A DNA stretch of 64,000 nucleotides from Ascaphus truei. Its lineage: Eukaryota; Chordata; Amphibia; Anura; Ascaphidae. The position numbers were made by a program, and so were the translations under genes. Location of the stretch: assembly GCA_036426205.1 (NCBI GenBank), contig CM071568.1:224666239-224730238 (forward strand). Direction: 5' to 3'. A model generated the notes under the pieces. That model saw only the letters and a list, made by a program, of their open reading frames with translations, was not told the origin of the DNA and ran no database searches. Each line of letters starts with the position of its first letter. Position 1 is the first letter of the stretch. Shown in pieces: positions 37,638-48,970 of this stretch.

Positions 37638-39118
37638 TGTAACAGGTTTTCCCCCACCCCCAATCGCAGATAGAGTGAATGTGAGGGGGAACCTATATGT
37701 TACCAGGTGTGGTGTGTATACCTGCAGGTTCACAGGAGGCCTGAGCCTCCGCTGATGGGAACCTGGGGTGCTTCTCTGGAATGTTCTCTCGTCAGTCAAT
37801 GCCTCCACCTATGTAGGATTCTATAAGAATGTAGAATGGCCCTAGCATAGGAACCCACCCAGAAACCACATACACCAGGGTTATGGCTAAAAGGTTTACT
37901 GGACGAGCAACACAACACACAGTATCATACTACAGAGTATCAACAGCTCTATACATAACATAACATAATACACATCAGCATACAAAACAATATATATATA
38001 GGCCACCTTCTGCCTTTAGCTGGTTGCTATACCTTGCTCCTACTACTGGGCTGTAACCTTCTTAGCCCCTAACTGGGCTATACCCTTACACCCCCTTCCC
38101 AGCCCCGTGTCCAGAGAGTCCAAGCCCACCCAAGTGTGTGAACAGGCCTGTCACATGTGAGGAGCGAGGTAAAGTTGGTGCACGTGTGGAAGGGTGTAAA
38201 TACCTGCCCAGGTGTCCCGGCACCTGGCTGTCTTCGCAAAGGGTCTAAAGGATCCACTTGGTCCAGCGCTGATCTGTACCTCCGCGTGGGATGGGGTCCA
38301 GCCAGACGTCCCACCGTAAGGACAGTCTCTGGATCAGCAACACAGCATACAGGGACATGCAGCAGACACTATACTAGTTCCCTGCACTAAAGAACTGCAG
38401 CAGGGTCTCTCTCTGTCCCTGCACTAAGGAACATGCAGCAGGGCCTTTCCCTAAGTCCCTGCCTAGCACACAGATGAGATGGCACAGGGTCTTTACCTAA
38501 GGGCCTGTCCCTATGAACACCCACCCTCACTAGTGGGTAGTCAGGGCCTCAACTCTAGCCCGGGGTACTTCTGGCCTAGGGCAGAAGCTCGCAACTCTCT
38601 GCCCCCCTTCCTTCCCCCATTATCTCCTCAGTCTGACTGCCTCATGTGCTTCCCTGTCTGCTTCCTCACTCAGTACACAACAATGTATCCACATGCAGCA
38701 TGAGAATCTGTAAACCTTAGTGGCTATCTGGCTGCATGTGATCTGGGTGAAAGGGCAGTCCCCAGAGGCTGCTGGGAGTTGTAGTCCTTTATGGCCCGCC
38801 TTCCTATGGGGACCGCATGCGCTATCTCTACCGTGCATGTGCGAAGCTGTAATGGCCGCCGCTACGCTTAACTGCACCTGTGCAACTTCCAAGAGCTCCT
38901 GCCCACTTGTAATGGCCTCTGCTACCCTTGCCAACCTCTGCGCATTGCGCAAACCTCGCACCAACCACAACATGGCCGCCGGACACCTGCCGCGCATGCA
39001 CGAACGTGCACAAGATGGCGGCGCTCTATCACTGATGTCACCGGGAGCCCCCGCAGCAGCACACACATCAGGGGGAAAGAAACTGGGAGACAGGGGGACC
39101 GGACGGACCCTGGCTACA
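37638..39118 (-). mobile_element. Solo LTR (family B), copy 1
   Basis: Starts TGTAACAGG and ends GGCTACA, flanked by AAAA on both sides (37634-37637 and 39119-39122). It is 1481 bp and shares CAGGAGGCCTGAGCCTCCGC and AGGATTCTA with the LTR at 56449-57561 in the same orientation. The 38720-39050 part is CpG-rich, with ATGGCCGCC repeats. Short open frames within it have no family resemblance. Confidence 0.8.
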
Positions 39119-39966
39119 AAAATAACACTTAAAAAACTCTGGGACAACCATTTAATATATATATATTTCTAAAAATAGTTCCAACAAAAAATACACTTTG
39201 ACTTAAGCTCATAATATAATGTATTCTAAGGTGTTAACAGAACACAATTCCAACTAAATTAGCTTATAAATCGGAGTCTGGCGGTAAGGGCGCTTTGAAA
39301 AGTTTGACAAAGCTGCTGGCTGACTGCGATCAGTGTTCGCTTTTATACCCCACCCTTCCAATATGAATTCAAATATTTGTTTGTGTGCCCAGCCTGCCAG
39401 CCAATCATAGGCCCCCAATACACCACTAACTACCCATTCAAAAACTGCCAGATCTTGCAGCTAGCCAATGGCCTGCTGCCAACACAGAGGCTAATGCCTC
39501 ACCCTGACTGCCAACTACACAGTCCATGTCCTACCCAGGATGCACATGTTCCCTTAAACTGAAAACATAAATAGCAATAATAAAGAGACAAAACACGTTG
39601 GCGGTAAATATCTTAGCGTTTATCATTACTAAACACACACATAATAGATATCATCCCTTGCCTGCAAGCCATAAGGGATACTAAAAAACAACCTTTTAAT
39701 CAAACAACAACCAACTCTGCCACACAGCCAGGAGCATAACAATTGTACTGCAATTATCAACAAAATACCTGTCTATTTGAAGAAATCACATTTGACTTGG
39801 AGCCGCCCCCATCCCTTAATAAAATTAAACTCCATTAATCCTTTCCTGTAAACCAAAAGTACAAATGTCCTTTCTTTACGGGCCTATACAACCCTTTTCC
39901 AAATCCACATGGGTGTCTAATTGAAAGGCTACCCAGGGACCTTATAAAAACTAAAATGGACTTATT

Positions 39967-40449
39967 TCATTTCCTACAAAATCTCTCGAGAGGTTTTAAA
40001 TCCTTATTAACCAACCATCTAGAATGGGGAACAACCTCTGACCAAATAATGAACATATTGCCAAATGCTAAAGAAATCTGTGCTAAATCTCTTTTAACTA
40101 GATAAATCAATTCTAACTGCTGTGTTTTCCCCAAATCATTACCATGGATAAATAAAATATTTGGATGCTTAAACATGCGCTTCCTAGCCAATAACGACCA
40201 CAGAACCGCTCCCCATCTAAGACCCCTCACACCTAACCAATTATCAGATACTCTGTCCTCTGAAACAAGTAGAGAGCCATGAGGGTGAACTAATGCTGTT
40301 ACCCACCCAGTGCCTATAAGAATGTCCCAGCATCCAGTTAGTTTTCTTACATACAGTAAACCTTGAAGAAAAAGGGGAGGGGATGAATAAAAACAGATAA
40401 GTTGTTTCTTAAATTTATGGTTCATAACAATTACATTTCCAGTGTCCAA
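39967..40449 (-). pseudogene. SGNH-hydrolase-like ORF of a mobile element, partial
   Basis: 160 residues. Blocks seen are LTGCWDILIGTGWVTALV (residues about 38-55), GVRGLRWGAVLW (73-84), NILFIHGNDLGK (97-108) and FIIWSEVVPHSRW (132-144). The GxND block and the IIWSExxPR-like block are those of SGNH hydrolases found in amphibian and fish tyrosine-recombinase elements. The first block, which should hold the nucleophile Ser (GxS), reads GTG, and one Gly before ND is missing, so catalysis is unlikely. The N-terminus is not preserved. Confidence 0.55.
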
Positions 40450-40628
40450 TTTTCCTTTTCCTCCAAACCTAATCTTTGCTGCTACCGTACAGTAGTTGCT
40501 CCTATCAAAAAGGAGTGAGACCCAAACTCAGATACTTTCAAACACAATCTTAAAATCCACAACTAACAATCTTTAACACACGGAAACTTAGACCTTAAGG
40601 GGAACTGAGAAATTACCTGCACAAGTAA

Positions 40629-40897
40629 GGCCTCGAGTATAGGCCCGGCGACGCGACGCGTGACATCACCCGTCGTCGCCGCTAGCAAAAGTTGTATTTC
40701 GCTTTGCGGCGGCGTTGCGGGCAGGCCATTGATTGGTTCAGGGGCTGTCACATGAGGCGAAAACCCATGAAAAATATTCCCGGCTGCAAAAAATCACGTC
40801 GCCCGTCGCTTAGTCGCCTTCGTGCTTACTATAAGCGCACGCGTCGGCGACAATGCATTTGTTTTCGGGCGACATCACCGGCACTATAAGTGTGGTC
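40629..40897. mobile_element. PIF/Harbinger-like MITE, copy 2
   Basis: TAA on both sides (40626-40628 and 40898-40900). The ends are GGCCTCGAGTATAGGCC and GGCACTATAAGTGTGGTC. Internal GCGACG and GTGACATCACC motifs are shared with copy 1 at 10878-11173. Confidence 0.75.
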
Positions 40898-41470
40898 TAA
40901 AGCTTAACTCTAAATAACGTTGTAAAACTGCAAATGTGCTAATAGAGCTACATTGTAGTTCAAACAAACACAAACCCTTATGTGTAGTTTGTATTTGACC
41001 TACAAGCTTTATTATCGAACCCTAAACCCCCTGAAACTTGTTTGCTTGGGACCACAATCTCACCTATCCTCACTGCCGGAAAAAAATGCTCAAACAAAAC
41101 TCATCCTAAACAAGCTTGACTTTATAAACAAGTGCCCTCCAAAACGAAAAACCATTTAATAATAAAAAATCAGAGTAATTCTTATTGTTCTGTCTTTTAA
41201 CAAAGCTACCTTTTTTACATCCCACATTTCCAAATACTTAAGTTCTTTTGACAGCCAATATAATGTATATATAATCTAATCTATATATATATATCTATAG
41301 TATATACTTAATATATACGATATCTATATTGATATAGTCTATATGCTAATCTCTTAAAATATCGCTATCTATCTATATATATAGACAAGTATGGTATCGA
41401 AATAACATCCGCTCCAGGAAAAAAGGTAAGGCGCTCACCAGCAAAAGAGGGTAAAAATCAACTTTATTTG
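40898..41470. other. AT-rich spacer
   Basis: No gene. A degenerate TATATC/CTATAT microsatellite runs from about 41262 to 41390. Confidence 0.5.
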
Positions 41471-41635
41471 GACTACAAAAAAACAAAGAAACAACAGTGC
41501 TAACTACTCTCCACAGCGTTTCACGCCCACTGTGGCTCTTTCTCTTCTTCTTACTCCTTGAGAAAGCGCAACAGTGGGCGTGAAACGCGTGGGAGAGTAG
41601 TTAGCACTGTTTGTTTCTTTGTTTTTTATGTAGTC
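41471..41635. repeat. Foldback element with a hammerhead-like centre
   Basis: The arms 41471-41532 (GACTAC, A-run, ACAGTGCTAACTACTCTCC, GCGTTTCACGCCCACTGT) and 41571-41635 are near-perfect complements. At the centre on the plus strand CTTGAGAAA (41557-41565), GCGC (41566-41569), GCGT (41578-41581) and GAAACGCGT (41582-41590) follow the same order as the motifs at 3421, 4398 and 60141. Confidence 0.75.
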
Positions 41636-41973
41636 GCCGGTGAGGATCCTGTTACACCACCGAAAGTCACACGGGAGACGCATCTGGCAGCATCAGGGAA
41701 GCAGTTGAAGGAAGGGTCTCAGGACGGTGTTTCACCGTGAGTAAGGCTACTCCACACCGGGCTTGCCGGGGCTATGGGGACTACGTGAATATATTTCACT
41801 TTACATTGTCCCTGTGTTGTTCCCCTCCTGTCCTCCCCAATCATCCGTTTACACGTATCACTGCATCACCCTTTCTTCCCTACTACCCTGTGTCAGCTCC
41901 ATACATTGTTTTCATTATTGTCCTAGAATGCAATTGTAGCCGGACCACCATGAGCTTGTACGCTTTATTTTTG

Positions 41974-41975
<2 letters not shown>

Positions 41976-42027
<52 letters not shown>

Positions 42028-42075
42028 TCTCTTTCTCTTTCTCTTTCTCTTTCTCTCTCTCTCTTTCTCTCTCAT
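41976..42075. repeat. (CT)n / (CTTTCT)n microsatellite
   Basis: About 100 bp of CT, later CTTTCT, on the plus strand. Confidence 0.97.
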
Positions 42076-42903
42076 TAAAATGCCCTATTAAAGATTGTAA
42101 CTGATTCGGCCTCGTTTTTTTAACTGATAATGCCAACCTGATCAGAGCATGGAATTTAGCAATGTTGATGCCTGGCAGCCTAAATTCTATTCATTCCTTA
42201 TCGAGTTCCATTCCCAAAAAGGTGAAATGGTAGCGGGACCCAATCCGTTTCATCCTTGGCCAGTGCAACCCTGACTTTTTCTAACAACTATTCAAAAGAC
42301 CTCAAAAGTCTCAACCAAAGGTCACTTACCTGCTGGTCCCACAAACACAAAATCTAAAATAATGTAACAGCAATTAGATCCTGTCTCGAATAAAACTACC
42401 CACTTCCAAAAAGATGAAAAAGCTTCAAAATAAAAACAAGACATAGAGAAGCTCATCGGGAAACATTTATCAAAATAAAAGAAACCATCAAATTGAAAAA
42501 CATCTTTTTTTTTAATATTATTATTATAATTATATATTTTATATTTTTATTTGGTGTGATTACAACAGTAAGTTACTTTTTATATAACCTAACTTTTTAT
42601 TTAAAAACATGTTTTAAAGCATAATGTTCCTACAATCTTTTATGGAACAGGTAGTTTAATTGATTTGTTGGAAATGTATTTCAAAAATAACCTACAACAA
42701 AAAACAATTCGAGCGTGATAAACTGAGGTCAACATTTCCTATCAGTGACGGACACAAACTGCAAAGGCGAAATGTCTTTTCAAAGTAGAAATGTATTCAG
42801 AATGATCTCCGCAGTTGCTGCTTCAACCAACATTGGACTCTGTTTCCTTGATGACAATCGGATCAGATATATGTCATAAAATGAAATGATGATGAGATGA
42901 GAT
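42076..42903. other. AT-rich spacer, no gene seen
   Basis: No exon or transposon end is recognised. Confidence 0.4.
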
Positions 42904-43653
42904 TGTAGCCCTTGTAGGTTTGGGCTATTATTCTATCCTCCTCCTGGCAGTAATCCCTGCATAAGGGCAGGCTGCCAGGAGTAATCATGGGTTTTCCCCA
43001 CTTCAGACAGTACACTGAGGCAGCGAAGGCAGGTCATCAGGCCCTGTGTCCAATCAGAAGTCACAGGGGTGGTGCCTGTTAGAGCTACTTAGGGTATTGC
43101 ATTTCCTATTTAGTGGGAGTCTGTCCCTGGAGTGGAAGGGACAAGGGTGACACAAACCAACCTGCCAGGACTGGCAGGCTTGAGGCCTCCCTCCGGGGAG
43201 TGAGTGTGCACCCCATACCTCCTACCCTGCCTAGAGAGTAGGGGAAGAGCTAGACCCACTCTTGGTGCCCTAGGCCGGGAGTGAGGTCAGTGACTTCCTG
43301 AGGGAAGACAGCCTGCGGTGCAACTGTCTGCTGAGAAAGAGAAGAGACAATAAAGAGCTTTCACTTTTATCTAACTCCTGCCTGAGAGTGAAGTTTATTA
43401 GGAGGAGGGGAAGAGAACTCTCTTGTGGATACTCCACCCCATACAGCTGGGGGCTGCAGGAGATGGAGGCGCTGCACCAGTAGAAGAGATGGAGGCACAA
43501 CTGCAGAAGCCTGTCCTGTTCTCCCCCATGTCATCGCGGGAGACTCAGGGCCCCCTTTTGCCAGCAGGTATGCACCACACAGAGACATGTAGCCTGAGCC
43601 TTAGACTCCCTAGGAGACCCTATCTGAGATTGGGTGGGTGTAGGAGGGTTACA
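42904..43653 (+). mobile_element. Solo LTR (family A), plus orientation
   Basis: Starts TGTAGCCC and ends GGGTTACA, with the perfect 4-bp duplication AGAT on both sides (42900-42903 and 43654-43657). AATAAAGAG at about 43349 is the likely poly(A) signal. A direct AGATGGAGGCGCTGCACCAG/AGATGGAGGCACAAC duplication lies near 43460-43500. It fixes the orientation of the family. Confidence 0.85.
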
Positions 43654-44356
43654 AGATGGTATTTTATTTGTGACTTTGCAAATAAAAAAACCAGACACGT
43701 GTAAATAAATAACATGTTTGCGTTTGTAATAATACTGTGTTTGAAGAATTTCATAAACGTGTTGAAGGTTGTTTAATAAAAACATACTGTATTTGTATTT
43801 AAATGTGACCTTTGTTGGTCGGGCCCCCAATTTACACTTAGCTCAGGGCCCAATGATTCTTTAGATGGCTCTGCCTGCAGAAGCATTGTAAAGCGACATG
43901 GTCACCAGTGCAGATGGAGCGTTCCTGTCTATATTTACATGCCCCCTGCCATTTGCAATAGTACGAAAAATCCCCAGCAAACTCCTTACTTAAAAACTGC
44001 CAACCCATCTGTACGTGTGGGCCAGCAGCTGCCAGCCTCTGTGGAGTCATAAAAGACAACCAGAGGTCGACATCTTTCATATCCCAATTACATTTCAGAT
44101 GTACTGACAGGTTGTCAAATTTGCTTGTAATAGAGGAAACAGGAGAGAGCGCCAACATTTTTCAATGCTTCCAAAATAGTAGCTACTGTAGGCTTAAATA
44201 ATAACGTGCAAACTGCCAGGCACTTTCTCTCTAAAAAAACTTGCACATTTACTGTAGAAAAGACTTGCTGACAGTTATTTATTTTTGAATAAAATGTTAA
44301 GCATTTTAGTTGTTCACAATAAAATTACAGAGAGTATGGGATATAGAAAAACAGTA
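43654..44356. other. Spacer, no gene seen
   Basis: The open frame at 43838-44158 (minus) shows no family resemblance. No repeat end is recognised. Confidence 0.35.
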
Positions 44357-44687
44357 CAGGCATACCCCGGTTTAAAGACACTCACTTTAAGTACACTCGC
44401 GAGTAAGGACATATCGCCCAATAGGCAAACGTCAGCTCACGCATGCGCCTGTCTGCACGTCCTGAACAGCAACACCGGCTCCCTACCTGTACCGAAGCTG
44501 TGCGCAAGGGGGAGACTATCGAGCCTGTTACAAATGCGTTATTTACATCAGTTATGCACGTATATGACGATTGCAGTACAGTACATGCATCGATAAGAGG
44601 AAAAAAGGTAGTGCTTCACTTTAAGTACATTTTCGCTTTACATACATGCTCCGGTCCCATTGCGTACATTAATGCGGGGTATGCCTG
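44357..44687. mobile_element. Tigger/pogo-like MITE, copy 2
   Basis: Ends CAGGCATACCCCGG and GCGGGGTATGCCTG with TA on both sides (44355-44356 and 44688-44689). It shares CACTTTAAGTACATTTTCGC near the right end with copy 1. Confidence 0.8.
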
Positions 44688-45061
44688 TATGACATGCTAG
44701 ATACAAAGGTGAAATTATGACAGAGTGGGGTATAGTCAGTGTGCTTTGTGATGTCCCAATTTAGAAGCAAAGTTTAGGTGAGATGGCGTAGTGTATATTT
44801 ATTGGGTTATTTGATGGTTACCCATCCAGAGTTCATCTCACAGGGAACAGCATTTTTTCATGCCAGTGCTTTATTGGCGGACTTATGTCACAAGCCCAAT
44901 AATATGAGATCGTTTTCGAAGCTGCCAATATGGCAATGTCTCCTATTTGTGGAATCAATTGTCGTGAGATAACCCCCAAATTATAGGCCTCCCAGTAAGA
45001 TCTCTGTGTTCGATCAATGTTACATATCTGGCGTATTACCTCCAGGACCTCCGTCAAAAAG

Positions 45062-46835
45062 ACTTTTATTTATTTATCAAATGTTTTACCAGGAAGTTAT
45101 ACATTGAGAATTACATAGTAGATGAGATTGAATAAAGACATGGGTCCATTAAGTTCAACCTATGATAAATTTAGACAACAGATACTTTATCCTATATCTA
45201 CACTTACTTATTGATCCAGGGGAAGGCAAACAAAAAACCCCAGTGACATATCATCCAATGATATCTCATAAGGGGAAAATAAATTCCTTCCTGACTCCAA
45301 GAATTGGCAATCAGATTTCTCCCTGGATCAACATCCTTCCCATGTATACTTATTTGGTATATCCCTGTATACCATTCCTTTCTAAAATGATATTCAACCT
45401 TTTATTTGAACAAATCTTTTGTATCTGCCATCACAGTCTCCTCCATGGACTTTCTGTAAAGATCCCTTTCCTGTGTTGCTGGTGAAATCTCCTTTCCTCC
45501 AAACTTAAGGGATGACACAAGTCCTATGTACTGCCCTTTGGATGAATAGTTCTTTTGAAAGCTCTGTGTACTGTCCCCTAATATATTTGTATGTAATTAT
45601 CATATCCCCTGATTGACGCCTCTTTTCTAATGTCAATAAATTTAATTTAGCTAGCCTCTTCTCATAAGTTAGATCATCCATCCCCTTTATTAATTTGGTG
45701 GCTCTTCTCTGCACTCTCTCTAGTTCCATAATGTGTTTCTAATGAGTGGTGCCCAAAATTCAAGGTGTGGTCTTACTAATGCTTTATAAAAGGGCATAAT
45801 TATGTTTACTTCCCTTCCATCCATGTCCCATTTAATGCAAGATAAGATCTTGTTTGCCTTTGCAGGTGCTGCATGACTTTGGGCACTATTGCTAAGCCTG
45901 CTGTCTACAAGCACTCCTAAATCGTTCTCCATCAAAGATTCTCCTAATTTATCCCCATTTAATTTGTAAGTCGTCTGTTTATTCTTGCTTCCCAAATGCA
46001 TAACCTTACATTTATCTGTATTAAACCTCCTCTGCCATTTACATGCCCAAGTTTCCAGTCTCTCCAAATACTTCTGGAGAGAAATTACATCCTGCTCTGG
46101 TTCTACTACCTTACACAATTTAGTGCCACCTGCAAAGATGAAGACTTTGCTCTCTATGCCAACCTCAAGGTTATTCATAAACAAGTTAAAAAGCTGGGGT
46201 CCCAGTACTGATCTCTGAGATACTTCACTCATGACTTTAGCCCACCCTGAAAAAGTTCCATTTATGACACCCTGCTGTTGTCTGTCCTTCAACTAGTTTT
46301 CAATCCAGGTGCATATTTTTTTTTAAGGATTTCAATTTGCTTTATTTTGTACACCAACCTGAGTGGAATCGTATCAAAAGTCTTTACAAAATCTAAGTTG
46401 ACCACATCAACTGCATTACCTTTGTCTAAATTCCTACTTACCTCCTCAAAGAAACAAATAAGGTTAGTTTGGCATGATCTATCCTTCATAAATCCATGCT
46501 GACTATTACTAATAATTTTGTTTTCCATTTGGTATTCCTGAATATTATCCAGTATTAAACCTTCAAGTAGTTTTCCCACTATTGAAGTCAGGCTTACAGG
46601 TCGGTAATTGCCTTGTTGTGATCTTGCTCCATTTTTAAATATAAGCACCACATCTGCTTTACGCCAATCTTGTGGTACTGAGCCTGTGGAAATGGAGTCC
46701 TTGAATATTAAATGTAATGGTTTGGCTATTACTGAACTTAACTCCTTGAGAACTCTTGGATATATGCCATCAGGGCCAGATGCCTTATTTACTTCTCTCC
46801 TATTCACTCCTGCAGACGGAACACCGGAGGACAAC
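45062..46835 (-). mobile_element. CR1-type LINE, copy 2, 5'-truncated, with an unusual tail
   Basis: From right to left on the minus strand are the RT start (ASGPDGIYPRVLKELSS), the RT core, the C-terminal LERVQRRATKLIKGM, and a complete CR1 3' UTR ending CAATCTCATCTACTATGTAA. This is followed by TCTCAATGTATAACTTCCTG and (ATAAATA)n, which is the tail of the L2-like family. The element begins in the linker before RT, so it is 5'-truncated. Confidence 0.8.
45505..46834 (-). pseudogene. CR1 reverse transcriptase, broken active site
   Basis: Three open pieces: 46834-46289 (SGPDGI, NYRPVSLTSIVGKLLEGL, ISNSQHGFMKD, LDFVKTFDTI), 46292-45720 (motif C and the thumb) and 45729-45505 (the C-terminus). 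Two inactivating changes are visible without any frameshift. The FADDTKL motif reads FAGGTKL (about 46125-46145), losing both aspartates. VPQGSVLGP reads VSQRSVLGP. Confidence 0.85.
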
Positions 46836-47156
46836 GATCAGGCCCAGAACTTAAGAAGCTATAAGGTACACCTGACTTTGTGCAGTTATAGTCATTTACC
46901 TTACTGGAGAAGACATATGGATGTCTAGGGGAGTGTTTACTTAGTATCACAAGGACATATAAGAATATTCTACGCCATTTATCTCCCTGGATGCTGCACA
47001 CTCTGATATGAGTGGGGCCAGGTAGGTGTTATTGTCACAGTAACTTTATGACATGCTATAATTTACACCAAAAATACCTGGGTTGAACTGAACACGGCTG
47101 AGATATGATAAAATATAATTTAGTCCTTTAAAAAGGTGAACACACCAGTTACACTG
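46836..47156. other. Spacer, no gene seen
   Basis: No exon or repeat end is recognised. Confidence 0.35.
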
Positions 47157-47545
47157 GCGACACACTTTATTCGAGCTCGGCTAGTCCCACGAATTCGGGT
47201 ATACTCGGGTGTATTGAGGTTTGTGACTGTTTTCTGCCCGAGTGCATTGCGTTATTTTCCAGGCAGGGATTGAAGCATTTTATTCCCGCTGGCTGCAATA
47301 CTGCACAGTATATATATATATATACTGCATTACAATTCATGAATTTATGCCATCTGGTAGACACGCGAAGCATTGCAGCCTATTAAATCCTAATCATTAT
47401 CATTTAACAGATCAGCCGCCCGTCAGCCAGGCATGAACCATGGCTGGGAAGGCAAACGCAACGGGGCTTGTCAGAGGTGAGGAGCGGCGCATTCCAGGTA
47501 TCTGCCAGGTACATACTGGGTATTTGCTCGAATAAAGTGTGTCGC
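47157..47545. mobile_element. MITE with 20-bp perfect terminal inverted repeats
   Basis: GCGACACACTTTATTCGAGC at 47157-47176 is the exact reverse complement of the right end (47526-47545). The target duplication is not clear (CTG left, AGC right), so the superfamily is undecided. A (TA)n run sits at 47310-47324. No transposase is encoded. Confidence 0.75.
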
Positions 47546-48159
47546 AGCAGTATACAAATAACAAACAAAATATAGACACTTACTTAAGATGGAATGATGA
47601 AACAGTCAAATCTGGACTGGCAGTTCATACAGCAATCTTGAAAATCATAAAGACACGAAGAACAATTGAGTAAGGGTTGAGTCTGGTTTATATACCATCT
47701 CAGCTCTTACTCTTAACCCTAGGCGCCGAGCTGGCTAGGAAAATCTCTTTGAAGTAGATTCTTCTTCCCCTGCAGGTGTGAACTAGGACACTTGCAAACT
47801 ACTCAACTTCTTTGTTCCTGGCCCTAGTATAAATCAGGGCGGTTAACTTTTGATCAGAGGGCTTATGTTAAACCATCCGGCTGCCCTTCCTGACTTAATA
47901 GCATAGCAGATGGGGTCTGCATTTTCAGAGCAGATCCACAATACCATATACAGTTTAATATCTTCACATATTAATAGATTCCATTCTGGTAGGCTCAGTG
48001 GGTCGAAAATTGCCAGTTATTAATGCCTACAGTGACTTTACATAGTGACCAAATTTCAACTCTCTGCGACCTCCAGAACCGGAGATACATAAATGCACTT
48101 TAAAACATTTTTAAAATACAGGATTCGTCCCTTTAAAATGAATCTCTGCTTTTCACTCT
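47546..48159. other. Spacer, no gene seen
   Basis: No recognisable exon. It may be the outer part of the repeat that follows. Confidence 0.35.
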
Positions 48160-48970
48160 TTACCCATTGAAAACAACGGGCTCCGTCGCCATGGGTTTCA
48201 ATGGAGCAACTCCGCCGTTGCAGTCAATGGAGTTCCCCGCCATAGACTTTCAATGGGGAAACCGCCGCCATTGAAGTCTATGGGAAAAACCACAAATCTT
48301 TACATTCGCCCACACTCCGTCTGGTTGATCGGAGAGGGCTGGGAATGGCCATGCATTAAAGCCGGAACCTTGGCTACATGCCACCCAAATCCCATCCCTC
48401 TGGTCATTCCAGAACCGGAGATATGGACTTACATTTTTCACCATTTCACACTTAGCTGTTTTTACGCCACGCGGCTTTTCCCCATTGGAATCAATGGCCG
48501 GCGCCACCATAGACAATGCATGGGCGCACCGCCATTGGATTCAATGGGACCTCTGCTCCGCCATTAAAGTCAATGGCGCGACCCTCCTCCTCCGCTCGAC
48601 CCCTTACAGGGGTCTCTCATTCCTGGACCCAGTGGGGGTCGTTTGTGGGGGTTCCTAGGGGCTAGGGGCAACAAGAATTTTATTCCCAGGTGCCCTAGAA
48701 CCTAAGATTCCCATGCCAATTGTCATTGAACTTGTCCGAAGTGATTAAACTCTTTTCAAAGACATTGTATCCGCTTTTGCAGTCTGCGGTTTGGATGGCT
48801 GCCAACCTTTTCATTGAGGCCAGCGTCGAGGAATCTCCATTGAAGTCAATGGCCCCATTGACTTACAATGGGAAACCGCCGCTCCTCCTCTCGGACGCCA
48901 CCTGCTGGTCGTCGCTTGAAAACAGGTCCAAAACTGCTACTTCTGCCATTAGAATGGATGGAGTCTCAAT
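48160..48970. repeat. Cluster of CCATTGAAGTCAATGG palindromes
   Basis: The 16-bp near-palindrome CCATTGAAGTCAATGG or close variants recur at about 48190, 48215, 48246, 48268, 48482, 48531, 48561, 48837 and 48853, with CCGCCATTG and CAATGGGG text between. The short frames across it have no family resemblance. The block is probably part of an undetermined repeat reaching to about 49250. Confidence 0.6.

Larger units (their letters stand above)
37150..40610 (-). mobile_element. Tyrosine-recombinase-type retroelement remnant with SGNH hydrolase ORF
   Basis: The minus strand encodes an SGNH-hydrolase-like protein (39967-40449) of a kind carried by Ngaro/DIRS-type elements. Two diverged copies of a non-coding module, sharing CATCCCTTGCCTSCAAG and CCTTTTAATCAAACARCAAC, lie at 37440-37637 and 39560-39760, as expected of the repeated ends of such elements. 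The first copy is interrupted by the solo LTR at 37638-39118. No recombinase or reverse transcriptase is left. A partial third copy of the module (CAGCTAGCCAATGGCC, CTACACAG) is at 49925-50030. Confidence 0.5.

Noticed and set aside
38620..39172. Overlapping open frames on both strands with Ala/Cys-rich products
   Set aside because: They lie inside the solo LTR at 37638-39118 in a CpG-rich part. No domain is recognised, and the two strands give equally long frames.
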